Source: Candidatus Sodalis endolongispinus (GTDB taxonomy: Bacteria; Pseudomonadota; Gammaproteobacteria; Enterobacterales; Enterobacteriaceae). From it: DNA of 64,000 nt. The translations under genes were made by a program, and so were the position numbers. Below, in pieces: positions 8,223 through 16,536 of the stretch. Positions within the stretch are counted from its first letter, which is position 1. Each line of letters starts with the position of its first letter. The DNA is taken from NCBI RefSeq assembly GCF_018777395.1, contig NZ_JAFJYC010000001.1, forward strand, positions 124,001 to 188,000. Reading direction: 5' to 3'. The notes below the pieces were generated by a model. That model had not been told where the DNA came from. It searched no databases and was given only the letters and a program-made list of their open reading frames with translations.

Positions 8223-9265
8223 ATGAATCCGAATACACGCAGCCAATACAAGGCGTTTTTACAGCAGGTCGCGCACCTGAATCATCTTGACGCCGAAGAT
8301 GTGGTCACCCGTTTTACCGTTGACCCGTCGGTCAGCCAGACGCTGGAGTCCAAAATCCAGGACAGCAGTGATTTCCTGAAAAAATCAATATCGTGTCGGT
8401 CGATGAGCAGAGCGGACAGAAGATTGGTCTGGGAGTCGATCGCCCGATTGCCAGCACCACCGACACCGATACCAAAGAGCGTGAACCCCTCGACCACAGC
8501 AGTCTGGATGAGGTGGGCTATGTCTGCACCCAGACCAACTTTGATACCGCACTGAAATACGCCAAGCTGGATGCGTGGGCCAAGTTCCCGGATTTCCATA
8601 CCCGTATCCGCAACCAGATTGTGAAACGCCAGGCGCTGGATCGCATCATGATCGGCTGGAACGGCACCTCGCGCGCCAAAACCTCCGATTTCAAGGTCAA
8701 CACGCTGTTGCAGGACGTGAATATTGGTTTTCTGGAAAAAATTCGCAAAGGCGCCGCGACCCAGGTGATGAATAAAATTGTCTCCTCCACCGGTAGCGTG
8801 GTGTCCGAGAAGATCCGTGTCGGTGTCAAGGGGGATTATAAAAACCTGGATGCGCTGGTAATGAACGCCACAGATGAGCATATCGCCACCTGGTTCCAGG
8901 ACGATACCGAGCTGGTCGCCATTTGCGGTCGCTCGCTGCTGGCGGATAAATATTTCCCGCTGGTTAACCAGGTGCAGCCCAACAGCGAAATGCTGGCGGC
9001 TGACCTGATTATCAGCCAGAAGCGACTTGGCGGCCTGCAAGCAATACGGGTGCCGTTCTTCCCTGATAACACCATTTTGATCACCCGCCTGGATAACCTG
9101 TCCATCTACTGGCAGGACGGCACCCGCCGCCGCCACCTGATGGATAACCCGAAGCGGGATCGCATCGAAAACTTTGAGTCGATCAACGAGGCGTATGTGG
9201 TCGAGGATTATCAGTGCACTGCGCTGATTGAAAATATCCAGATCCTCGAGCCGGAAGCGGGGTAA
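8223..9265 (+). pseudogene. N: major capsid protein gpN, frameshifted near codon 53
   Basis: The ATG at 8223 starts MNPNTRSQYKAFLQQVAHLN, the N-terminal arm of P2-type capsid proteins. The frame breaks at the A6 run at 8379-8384: adding one A restores DFLKK-INIVSVDEQ and continues to the stop at 9263-9265, giving about 347 aa (P2 gpN is 357 aa). The rest shows the HK97-type capsid body with GWNGTSRA and GVKGDYKNLDALV. As written only a 110-aa product would be made from the first start. The break is either real decay or a homopolymer sequencing error. Confidence 0.88.
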
Positions 9266-9271
9266 GGGGCG

Positions 9272-9920
9272 ATGAACAACCCTGCCCGCCATCACCGCGC
9301 CTTTGTGGCCGCCCAGTTGGCGGCCTCACAGGATGAAAGCGCGCAAATGAGCCATCTGGGCCATTACGAGCTGCTGCTGTTCAAGCTGAAGCAGGATTTG
9401 GACCGGCTGCATCACGTCGAATCCCGCCGCCGCAAGGCGCAGCTCAAGCGCGAGATGTTGCCCACCTATCAGCCGTGGGTCGCCGGCGTGCTGGCAAGCG
9501 GCACCGGGGCGCAGGACGCGGTACTGATGCGGATGCTGGTCTGGCTGCTGGACGTGGGCGACATCACCGCGGCATTAGATATCGGCGACTATGCCCTGCG
9601 CCACGGCCTGCTGGCCCCGAACGGCTTCGAGCGCGCCACACCCTGCCTTATCGCGGAAGAGGTCACCGCCAGCGCCCATGAATGACGGCCAGCCGCTCGA
9701 TACTGAGCAGCTCTTGCGCGCCCGCTCATTGCTGGCCGGGCAGGATATGCCGGACAAGGTGAAGGCCCGTTTGCTAAAAGTAGTGGGCCTCGCGCTACGC
9801 CAGGACGGGGAAGACGAGCAGGCCCTGGATTGTTTCAGGCAGGCGCTGGCCCAGGATGAGACCTGTGGCGTGAAAACCGAGATTAAGCAGCTGGAAAAGC
9901 AGCTCGCTTCCAGCCATTAA
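9272..9920 (+). pseudogene. M: terminase small subunit gpM, frameshifted
   Basis: The first frame (9272-9685) covers the DNA-binding N-terminal part, including QAAS-type helices and MRMLVWLLDVGDITAALDIGDYAL, which matches P2 gpM. It then stops in -TASAHE. The C-terminal part (DMPDKVKARLLKVVGLALR, then AGVKKEIE-like GVKTEIKQLEKQL) lies in the next frame to 9920. One extra base near 9677 separates them. P2 gpM (247 aa) binds cos DNA and partners the large subunit; here it would be about 215 aa if repaired. Confidence 0.85.
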
Positions 9921-10022
9921 CCGAATCGCCCCCGGCGAGGGCGGCACGGGGTGCCGAGATGAGCCAGTGGCTCTGCCAACGCGCACCGTCCACCGCCCCT
10001 TTTTTTAAGGAGTCGTAGGGAG

Positions 10023-10481
10023 ATTGCCATTGCCCCGGTCAATAAGGCCCAGGAGCCGCCTGTCGCCAATACGGCGTTCTGGCCGACCATCGACCTGGAG
10101 CAGTACCGCGCGTCGATGCGACAGGACGGTACCCTGACCCCGGCCCGTGTGCGGGAGGCGGCGCTGAACGCCATGCATGAGGTCAATGCCCGGCTGGCCG
10201 TCTGGCGTCAGGCACAGGAAAGCGCCGGCTATTTGGCGCTGGACGCGGTACCCGCTGACCTGCTCGACGGCGAAAGCATTCACGTCCAGCGCTATCGCCG
10301 TGCGGTGTTCTGCCTGATGCGGGCCAGCCTCACTGAGCGCTTTCGCAGCATTGAGGCCACCGGCACCGGCCAACGTCGCGCCGAGACGCTGGACAGCACC
10401 GTTGATGATTTACGCCGCGACGCCAGCTGGGCCATTAACGATATCCAGGGCCGGCCGCGCATGACCATTGCGCTTATCTGA
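10023..10481 (+). CDS. L: head completion protein gpL (non-standard start)
   Basis: Homology to P2 gpL (169 aa) runs from about 10065 (TAFWPTIDLEQYRASMRQDGT) through LLDGESIHVQRYRRAVFC to the end (WAINDIQGRPRMTIALI). The first in-frame ATG is at 10116, inside the conserved region and without a ribosome site. AAGGAG at 10007-10012 is well placed for an ATT at 10023, so the original start may have mutated or the gene may use ATT. The stop overlaps the next start (ATGA). The protein completes the head at the portal vertex. Confidence 0.75.
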   Translation: MAIAPVNKAQEPPVANTAFWPTIDLEQYRASMRQDGTLTPARVREAALNAMHEVNARLAVWRQAQESAGYLALDAVPADLLDGESIHVQRYRRAVFCLMRASLTERFRSIEATGTGQRRAETLDSTVDDLRRDASWAINDIQGRPRMTIALI

Positions 10482-10684
10482 TGAAAATACACGCCGGGCA
10501 GCACGACACCGTGGACGCGCTATGCCAGCGTTACTACGGCCGCACTCAGGGCGTCACCGAGTGGGTCTTGCAGCATAATCCGGGGCTGGCGGAGGTCGGC
10601 CCCTTTTTACCTCACGGTTACCCGGTAGCGTTGCCAGACCAGGTAGGCGAGGCACCGCTACAGACGGTGCAATTGTGGGATTAA
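10481..10684 (+). CDS. X: tail protein gpX (LysM-like)
   Basis: 67 aa, same size as P2 gpX. It reads VDALCQRYYGRTQGVTEWVLQHNPGL followed by PHGYPVALPD, the LysM-like pattern of the phage tail protein X family. It starts in an ATGA overlap with gpL. An essential tail protein of unresolved position, probably a baseplate hub-associated protein. Confidence 0.9.
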   Translation: MKIHAGQHDTVDALCQRYYGRTQGVTEWVLQHNPGLAEVGPFLPHGYPVALPDQVGEAPLQTVQLWD

Positions 10685-10744
10685 CACCGATGGAAACAGA
10701 CACCACGGCCACCTGCCCTGGCCCTTTTTTTCTTATGAACGCAG

Positions 10745-11089
10745 ATGATGAAAATGCCTGAGAAAACACCGGGATTCTGGATAGCCGTGCTGGCCTGGCT
10801 GCAGGGGTATCAGACTGACCTGGGCTATGCCATCCTCGCCGCCCTGTTTTCGTTTTTACGCAACGCCTGGGCGAAATATCCCTGGAGTCGCCGGTTACTG
10901 GATGCGATGTCATGCAGTGCGCTGGCGTTTTTTGCAAAACCGCTGTTGATGCTGGTAGAGCATGTTCTCGGCTGGTCGCTCCCCGCCGAGGCCCCGCAGG
11001 CCCTGGCCATTTATATCGGCTACGTTGGCACCGACTATATCCGCGAGCGCATAAAGGCGTTTACCCGGCGTAAGAATCAGGAGTCATGA
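10745..11089 (+). CDS. phage holin (lambda-type family)
   Basis: 114 aa, or 113 from the next codon (MKMPEK at 10748). It has an N-terminal amphipathic part, then hydrophobic segments around LGYAILAALFSFLRNA, ALAFFAKPLLMLVEHVLG and ALAIYIGYVGTDYI, ending in a basic tail (RERIKAFTRRKNQES). This is the pattern of PF05106 phage holins. It forms the membrane lesion that releases the endolysin encoded directly downstream, whose start overlaps this stop. It replaces the P2 gene Y type holin in the same position. Confidence 0.85.
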   Translation: MMKMPEKTPGFWIAVLAWLQGYQTDLGYAILAALFSFLRNAWAKYPWSRRLLDAMSCSALAFFAKPLLMLVEHVLGWSLPAEAPQALAIYIGYVGTDYIRERIKAFTRRKNQES

Positions 11090-11532
11090 TGAATATCAGT
11101 CAGAATGGCGTCGCGCGGATAAAGGCGTTCGAGGGGCTTAAACTTACCGCCTATCAATGCAGCGCAGACAAATGGACTATCGGCTACGGGCATACGAACG
11201 GCGTCAAGGCAGAGGAGGTTATCACCCTCGAACAGGCAGACGCTTTTTTGCGTGACGATATTGACGCGGTGGTTGAACGGCTAAATGCCTTGATAACCGT
11301 GCCAGTGTCGCAGAATCAGTTCGATGCATTGTGCTCACTGGCGTTCAACATCGGCATTGAGGCATTCGCCACCTCGACGCTGCTTAAAAAGCTCAATGAG
11401 GGCGATTACCCCGGCGCAGCGGCAGAGTTTCCCAAATGGTGCCGTGCGACCGTCAAGGGCAAAAAAGAGTCGTTGTCGGGTTTGATTGAGCGCAGGCAGG
11501 AAGAGAAAGCGCTGTTTGAGTCAAGAGAGTAA
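11086..11532 (+). CDS. endolysin, GH24 lysozyme
   Basis: 148 aa. The catalytic region reads AFEGLKLTAYQCSADKW followed by TIGYGHT: glutamate E16, then C25 in place of the T4 aspartate position, then T31. Cys at this position is common in phage members of the family. The C-terminal helices include QFDALCSLAFNIG and GLIERRQEEKALF, both conserved. No signal-anchor segment is visible, so export would depend on the holin. It hydrolyses murein in the periplasm. The frame is intact. Confidence 0.93.
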   Translation: MMNISQNGVARIKAFEGLKLTAYQCSADKWTIGYGHTNGVKAEEVITLEQADAFLRDDIDAVVERLNALITVPVSQNQFDALCSLAFNIGIEAFATSTLLKKLNEGDYPGAAAEFPKWCRATVKGKKESLSGLIERRQEEKALFESRE

Positions 11533-11690
11533 ATGAATTGACTCGTACCTGTGACGAGATACGGCCCAGGAAGTCTATTGGTGCCAACGTCTCTAAAGGG
11601 AGAATCAGTCAGTGGGTGGTGGAGCGAGAGCTTTGCCAAAATAGTCTGTAATATTACTAAAGGTGATAAAAATGAAAAAACACAAACTTC

Positions 11691-12938
11691 ATGTCAGAAT
11701 TTCCTTATAATTTAACCCCTTCATCTGGGCATTATGTTAATTCCGTATTTCACTCAACATATACAGAGCTAATTTACACGGAACAATATATCACTTCTGA
11801 GGGCGATGCTGAAAACATATACTGGTCTACATGTAATTTTTATTTCGGAAAACGAGGCGGATACGCAGGGCTTCAGCATAAAAAGGATTCTGTGATAGAG
11901 GGAGTCCCCTTTGTTTATAATAATATTTTTTCTGTTTGGGATGAAAAAGAAACCCAGCCAGGAGAGCCAACAGAAGTAAAATTAGAGTATGCATGCCCTG
12001 GATTATATTCAAATCGCTTTGGTGGAGAAGGTACAGGCTTGCATACGTCACATCCGATGCCCTGGAAAACCAATCAGTGGTATGCAACAGCAATCAGACG
12101 TTGGTATATACAAGGGGAAGATGTTACTCATGCAGGGATGTTTATGTATTCCTATGAAACTAAAAAATGGACACATTATTCATCCGTAATAATCCCAGAA
12201 AAAGACATTCTTATCACAGACGGAACTATTTGTGGTTTTCTTGAACGTTTTGGGGGTAATGCTCTTGGATATCACGGTATTTATGGCCAGCATTTTAAAA
12301 TGCATCCAGATGGTTCCTGGGAAAAGCCTTTGTATTATAAAGCATCAGCGGGTGGTTCGCCGAGAACGTGGAATGCTGAGTCTGTAAACAGCAACACCAA
12401 TATTAATCTTATTGCTGGCGGTGATTTTGAAAATGACAAAGAAGAAAAAGAATTTAAAATCAATCAATTCGATGATGCACCGAAGCCGACAAAAGCACCT
12501 GGAATAGATGCATTTTCTGCGGAACTTTTATGTGACATATTGAAAGTTAGTTGTACTGTTGATGATGGTTTATCGCCACAATTGTCTTACACTATTGAAG
12601 TGAGAGAGGAAAAAGTTAACGGCGCTATTGTTGCACAGGAATCAAAAATTATTCCACATCAAAGATTGGCATATATTAAACTTCCACAAAATTTGATGTC
12701 TGGAAAATACTTTGTGACATTGAAAATTACAAGCATCTTTAATGATGACTCAGATGTAAAATGTAGCTCCTTTGAAGTCAATAATTCAATCTATCCGGTA
12801 TGGGATAAGAGCACTACATATCAACATGGCGATAGAGTAACCTGGGATAATTCCGACTGGGAAGCAAAATGGTGGAATGTTGGACAGGAGCCTCAAGTTA
12901 CCACTCCTTCATGGGCTTCTCCATGGTTAAAGATGTAA
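11691..12938 (+). CDS. AT-rich cargo gene: DUF3472-like plus chitin-binding-type module
   Basis: 415 aa. Residues about 5-215 resemble DUF3472 secreted proteins (aromatic-rich beta segments such as YTEQYITSEGDAENIYW and a conserved GGYAGLQ). A linker and a fibronectin-like stretch follow, then a C-terminal type 5/12 carbohydrate-binding module (YPVWDKSTTYQHGDRVTW and WEAKWWNVGQEP) of the kind found in chitinases. It is clearly more AT-rich than neighbouring genes and splits the lysis module between endolysin and spanin, so it is probably acquired cargo. A frame from the ATG at 11672 with a better ribosome site runs only 12 codons; it may be the remains of a shifted leader. No signal peptide is visible from 11691. 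A role in binding host glycans or chitin is inferred. Confidence 0.7.
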   Translation: MSEFPYNLTPSSGHYVNSVFHSTYTELIYTEQYITSEGDAENIYWSTCNFYFGKRGGYAGLQHKKDSVIEGVPFVYNNIFSVWDEKETQPGEPTEVKLEYACPGLYSNRFGGEGTGLHTSHPMPWKTNQWYATAIRRWYIQGEDVTHAGMFMYSYETKKWTHYSSVIIPEKDILITDGTICGFLERFGGNALGYHGIYGQHFKMHPDGSWEKPLYYKASAGGSPRTWNAESVNSNTNINLIAGGDFENDKEEKEFKINQFDDAPKPTKAPGIDAFSAELLCDILKVSCTVDDGLSPQLSYTIEVREEKVNGAIVAQESKIIPHQRLAYIKLPQNLMSGKYFVTLKITSIFNDDSDVKCSSFEVNNSIYPVWDKSTTYQHGDRVTWDNSDWEAKWWNVGQEPQVTTPSWASPWLKM

Positions 12939-12989
12939 GAGTAAAGTAAAGTTATTTAACTATTTATTGCTAGAGGAGCAAGAGGCTTT

Positions 12990-13376
12990 ATGTTTGCGAA
13001 AAGGCTTCTTGCTACCGCAATATTCGCCACAATAGTTGCTCTCGCTATCGTGGCTAGACTACAGTACGTCGAAATCACCCGCCTAAAGCAGGCGAATCAA
13101 TCGATGGTCGCCGAGCGTGACGCCGCGCGTGCACAATTTACCCACTATGAGCAGGCGGTCGCGCTGTTCAACCAGATAGCCGGAGCGACACAGGATGCGC
13201 ATCAGCACGCCGTGCAGGACTTTCAGTCCCGTATCATCCCGATACGCGAGGCCATTACGCCTGAGCACTGTGCTCGTCTGCCTGTGCCTGCTGACGCTGT
13301 TAACCGGCTGCGGGCGCACGCAGACAAGATACCTGTTCATCCCGCCCACGCCGATACCGGCCACGTTGCTCGATGA
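12990..13376 (+). CDS. inner-membrane spanin (Rz/LysB-like)
   Basis: 128 aa: a single N-terminal membrane helix (LLATAIFATIVALAIVARL) followed by a coiled-coil periplasmic part rich in Q, A and E (ITRLKQANQSMVAERDAARAQF). This is the layout of Rz-type i-spanins. GAGGAGC upstream is a good ribosome site. The outer-membrane partner is encoded inside its 3' part in another frame, the usual Rz/Rz1 arrangement. It works with the holin and endolysin to fuse the two membranes. Confidence 0.85.
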   Translation: MFAKRLLATAIFATIVALAIVARLQYVEITRLKQANQSMVAERDAARAQFTHYEQAVALFNQIAGATQDAHQHAVQDFQSRIIPIREAITPEHCARLPVPADAVNRLRAHADKIPVHPAHADTGHVAR

Positions 13377-13521
13377 TTGCACACCGCCGGTTATCCAGGC
13401 GCATATGACCTGGGGCGACAGTGTGATACTCAACGAGCAACTGCTGTTGGCGCTGGAGATGTGTAATCAAGACAGAGCCGCACTGAGACAAATTGAGGCC
13501 CAAAACCATGACGAAGCATGA
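13195..13521 (+). CDS. outer-membrane spanin lipoprotein (Rz1/LysC-like), start uncertain
   Basis: Embedded in the spanin gene in another frame. It contains a lipoprotein signal, LSTVLVCLCLLTLLTGC, with LLTGC as the lipobox, then TPIPATLLDDCTPP, similar to P2 LysC-type proteins. The mature part is about 70 aa. The ATG at 13195 gives an unusually long 20-residue N-terminal extension; a later non-ATG start nearer the hydrophobic segment is more likely. Identification rests on position, lipobox and overlap. Confidence 0.8.
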   Translation: MRISTPCRTFSPVSSRYARPLRLSTVLVCLCLLTLLTGCGRTQTRYLFIPPTPIPATLLDDCTPPVIQAHMTWGDSVILNEQLLLALEMCNQDRAALRQIEAQNHDEA

Positions 13522-13678
13522 AAAACAGCAACTCACTACCCTCTGCTGTTATCTGAATGACGCCACGGTCTGGCACGGCGTGGCGGCTGCCACAAAAGCC
13601 CACGCAGGACTTCACATTTTACTGGCAGAGACGCAAAATCCGCCCCCCTTAACGAGAAAAGCCTGTGCTAAAACCTGA
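13508..13678 (+). CDS. small phage protein of unknown function
   Basis: 56 aa from the ATG at 13508 (MTKHEKQQLTTL). It overlaps the spanin end by 14 nt and the tail completion gene start by 14 nt, so it is probably coupled to both. Proteins of this size occur at this place in other P2-like phages. No motif is recognised apart from an amphipathic helix (WHGVAAATKAHAGLHILLAE). Confidence 0.55.
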   Translation: MTKHEKQQLTTLCCYLNDATVWHGVAAATKAHAGLHILLAETQNPPPLTRKACAKT

Positions 13679-14132
13679 TTCGTTTCGCGCGGCATTAACC
13701 GCCGCTGTACCCTATGTTGCGCAAAACCCAGACTGCCTGCATATTTTTATTGACGAAGTGGCGATTGTCAGCACGCTGGCGCCGTCCCTCTCGTTTGAAT
13801 ACCAGTACACCCTGAACCTGGTTATTACCGATTATGCCAGCAGCGCCGACCCGCTGGTTGTGGCTATCTTGCACTGGTTGCGCACCCATCAGCCGGATAT
13901 CATGGCGAACCCCGATAAACGCGATAAGGGTTTCACCTTTGAGGTGGATTTTCTCGATAACCCGATGCGGGATATCAGTCTCAATCTGCGGCTGACCGAG
14001 CGGGTGATTGTGCTCGAAGACGGCGGAACATTAACCGTTAGTCACGTGGATGAACCCGCGCCGCCGCCCTCAGACCTCAGTGAGGTTGAAATCTGGATGG
14101 CCGGGCGCAAGGTGGCAGCGTGGCGCAACTAA
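13665..14132 (+). CDS. R: tail completion protein gpR
   Basis: 155 aa from a GTG start at 13665, the same length as P2 gpR. Conserved parts are MLKPDSFRAALTAAV, TLAPSLSFEYQYTLNLVITD, HQPDIMANPDKRDKGFTF and the C-terminal proline run before the final WRN. With gpS it completes the tail for joining to the head. The GTG start fits the family N-terminus exactly. The frame is intact. Confidence 0.92.
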   Translation: MLKPDSFRAALTAAVPYVAQNPDCLHIFIDEVAIVSTLAPSLSFEYQYTLNLVITDYASSADPLVVAILHWLRTHQPDIMANPDKRDKGFTFEVDFLDNPMRDISLNLRLTERVIVLEDGGTLTVSHVDEPAPPPSDLSEVEIWMAGRKVAAWRN

Positions 14133-14575
14133 ACGACGTTCAGCCGCTGGAGGATGCCCTGGCGGTCCTGCTGCAACAGCTCGCGCCGCCGGCGCGTCGT
14201 ACACTGATGCGGGAGATAGCAAAAAACCTGCGTCAGCGGCAGAAAAAGCAGATCCAGGCACAGAAAAACCCGGATGGCTCGCCCTATATTCCCCGTAAAC
14301 GCCGGGTGCGCGACAAGCGCGGCCGCCTGCGCCGCACGATGTTTGCCCGGCTGCATACCGCACGTTTTATGAAAACCGCCTCAACCCCGGATAGCGCGTC
14401 GGTCAGCTTCACGCCTGCCGTCGAGCGCCTGACCAGGGTGCATCACTACGGTTTGCGCGATCGCATCAGCCGACACGGCCCGACGGTACGCTATGCCCGT
14501 CGTCAGTTGCTGGGCTTTACCGACGACGCCCGTCACTGGATAGCCGACCTGGCGCTGGCCCACCTCGCCCGCTAG
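14120..14575 (+). CDS. S: tail completion protein gpS
   Basis: 151 aa from a GTG at 14120, overlapping gpR by 13 nt; P2 gpS is 150 aa. Typical features are a basic stretch (RQRQKKQIQAQKNPDGSPYIPRK), LRRTMFARLHTARF and a C-terminal RQLLGFTDDARHWIADL. It is needed with gpR for tail completion. The frame is intact. It is followed by an Ogr-type box and the V operon. Confidence 0.92.
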   Translation: MAQLNDVQPLEDALAVLLQQLAPPARRTLMREIAKNLRQRQKKQIQAQKNPDGSPYIPRKRRVRDKRGRLRRTMFARLHTARFMKTASTPDSASVSFTPAVERLTRVHHYGLRDRISRHGPTVRYARRQLLGFTDDARHWIADLALAHLAR

Positions 14576-14581
14576 CCGCCT

Positions 14582-14599
14582 TGTAACGCCCCTGACACA
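14582..14599. promoter_or_regulatory. Ogr-type activator box upstream of V
   Basis: TGT-N12-ACA directly after gpS, in the place of the P2 V promoter. A centre at -55 would put the start close to the V ATG, so the transcript start or the V start may differ slightly from P2. Confidence 0.5.
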
Positions 14600-14645
14600 A
14601 TCCCTACCCCGTGCCGCGCGCGTCCTTCTGCTGCACACTGAGCGC

Positions 14646-15284
14646 ATGAAAACTGCTCTCGCTGACATTAAACGCCTGCTGGCCAACCTGATACGCGCGG
14701 GTGTCGTCTCCCACGTGGAAACCGCCACCGGCCGCTGCCGGGTCGCCATCGGCCAGATGGAAACCGACTGGCTTCCCTGGCTGACGCCTCGCGCTGGTCG
14801 GGTCCGTGTCTGGTCTGCGCCCTCGCGCGGCGAGCAGGTGACCGTCCTCAGTCCGTGGGGTGATCTGTCCGGCGGTTTTGTGCTGCCGGCGGTCTTTTCC
14901 GATATCCACCCAACACCTGCCACCGCACCAGATGCGGTACACCTGACGTTCCCGGATGGCGCGGTAATGGAATACGATCCTGACACCTGCGCACTGACGG
15001 CGCGCGGCATCAAAACCGCCCACATTCAGGCCAGCGAATCGGTCGCGGTGACGACCCCTGTTGTCTTGGTGACCGCCAGTGAGCGTATCACGCTCGATAC
15101 GCCGGAGGTCATCTGCACCCAGCATCTGCGCGCACGTACGCTCAGTATCACTGAGGGCGGCACGATACAAGGCATCTTCACCCACAGCGGCGGTAGCATG
15201 ACCTCCAACGGCGTGACGCTGGACAACCACCGGCACGGCGGCGTTAAAGGCGGGGGTGACCTGTCTGGGGGGCCGAGCGCATGA
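14646..15284 (+). CDS. V: baseplate spike protein gpV
   Basis: 212 aa (P2 gpV 211). The N-terminal OB-like part includes GVVSHVETATGRCRVAIG and RGEQVTVLSPWGDL; the middle is a beta-helix prism with repeated short strands; the C-terminus carries DNHRHGGVKGGGDL, the H-x-H motif that holds an iron ion at the spike tip in the family. It pierces the outer membrane at infection. There is no strong ribosome site before the ATG. It overlaps W by 4 nt. Confidence 0.92.
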   Translation: MKTALADIKRLLANLIRAGVVSHVETATGRCRVAIGQMETDWLPWLTPRAGRVRVWSAPSRGEQVTVLSPWGDLSGGFVLPAVFSDIHPTPATAPDAVHLTFPDGAVMEYDPDTCALTARGIKTAHIQASESVAVTTPVVLVTASERITLDTPEVICTQHLRARTLSITEGGTIQGIFTHSGGSMTSNGVTLDNHRHGGVKGGGDLSGGPSA

Positions 15285-15622
15285 TGTTGATCGGGATGCA
15301 CCGTTACACCGGAGAAGCCCTGTCCGATATGGCCCATCTTCGCCAGTCGGTGTCCGATATCCTGCAAACGCCCACCGGTAGCCGCGTTATGCGCCGGGAC
15401 TACGGCTCGACGCTCTTTGCGCTGATTGACCAGCCGCAGACGCCGGCATTAAGGCTGCAAATCATGGCCGCTATCTACGGCGCGCTGCTGCGCTGGGAAG
15501 ATCGCCTGACGCTCGCCCAGCTCCGTCTATCCAGCGAGGCCGGCGGAACAATGACGGTTGACCTGGTGGGACAGCGTACCGATACCGCCGCACCGCTCAC
15601 CCTGAAGCTACCCTTAAGATGA
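15281..15622 (+). CDS. W: baseplate wedge protein gpW (T4 gp25-like)
   Basis: 113 aa. It reads HLRQSVSDILQTPTGSRVMRRDYGS, the conserved gp25/gpW lysozyme-like wedge motif (T-P-x-G-S-R, then Y-G-S). ATGA overlap with V; its stop overlaps the J start (ATGATAA region). Structural baseplate component. The frame is intact. Confidence 0.93.
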   Translation: MMLIGMHRYTGEALSDMAHLRQSVSDILQTPTGSRVMRRDYGSTLFALIDQPQTPALRLQIMAAIYGALLRWEDRLTLAQLRLSSEAGGTMTVDLVGQRTDTAAPLTLKLPLR

Positions 15623-16536
15623 TAACCGTGGCCACCATCGATTTAAGCCAGCTCCCCGCGCCCAGCGTCATTGAGTCCCTCGACTTTGAGACGCTGTTTG
15701 CCCAACGCAAGGACAGCCTGCTCGCCCTTTATCCATTAGAGCAGCGCGAGGCGCTGCGGCGTGCGTTGCGCTATGAATCCGAGCCGCTGGTCAAGCTGTT
15801 GCAGGAAAACACCTACCGCGAGCTGTTGCTGCGTCAACGCATCAATGAGGCCGCCCAGGCGAACATGCTGGGCTACGCCACCGGCACCGACCTCGATCAA
15901 CTGGGCGCCAACTACATTGTTCAGCGCCTGATTATCACGCCGGCGGATGACACCCGACTTCCGCCAACACCGGCGGTAAAAGAGAGCGATCGGGATTTTC
16001 GCCTGCGTATCCAGCAGGCGTTTGAAGGACTGAGCGTCCCCGGCCCGAGCGGCGCTTACCAGTTCCACGGTCGCAGTGCCGATGGCCGTGTCGCGGATAT
16101 CTCTGTTATCAGTCCGCAGCCCGCCTGCGTGACCATCTCGGTGCTTTCCCGTGAGGGCGACGGCACCGCCAGCCCCGAGCTGATAACGAAAGTCGCCGCG
16201 GCCCTGAATGCCGACACCGTGCGCCCGGTTGCCGACAGGGTGACCGTGCAATCCGCGCGCATCGTACCCTATGAGGTGGAGGCGGTCCTCCACCTGTTAC
16301 CGGGACCGGAAGCCGGCCCCATCCGCCAGGCGGCAGAGCAACGGCTTGACGCCTACGCCCGCGACCAGCACCGGTTGGTGCGGGATATACGGTTGTCCGC
16401 CCTCTATGCTGCCCTGCATGTAGAAGGCGTGCGGCGCGTGGTATTAAAACGCCCCGAGGCGGATATCGTGCTGGACGCTACTCAGGCGTCATACTGCCAA
16501 CGCCATACACTGACCCTTGGGGGTAGCGATGCATGA
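15619..16536 (+). CDS. J: baseplate assembly protein gpJ
   Basis: 305 aa (P2 gpJ 302). Long stretches match the family: DLSQLPAPSVIESLDFETL, LVKLLQENTYRELLLRQRIN, RIQQAFEGLSVPGPSGAY, FHGRSADGRVADISVISP and LHVEGVRRV. It forms the edge of the baseplate wedge. Start overlaps W; the stop lies inside the I start region. The frame is intact. Confidence 0.95.
   Translation: MITVATIDLSQLPAPSVIESLDFETLFAQRKDSLLALYPLEQREALRRALRYESEPLVKLLQENTYRELLLRQRINEAAQANMLGYATGTDLDQLGANYIVQRLIITPADDTRLPPTPAVKESDRDFRLRIQQAFEGLSVPGPSGAYQFHGRSADGRVADISVISPQPACVTISVLSREGDGTASPELITKVAAALNADTVRPVADRVTVQSARIVPYEVEAVLHLLPGPEAGPIRQAAEQRLDAYARDQHRLVRDIRLSALYAALHVEGVRRVVLKRPEADIVLDATQASYCQRHTLTLGGSDA

Noticed and set aside
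14381..15236. Minus-strand frames of more than 200 codons opposite S and V
   Set aside because: Shadows of gpS and gpV in GC-rich coding DNA.
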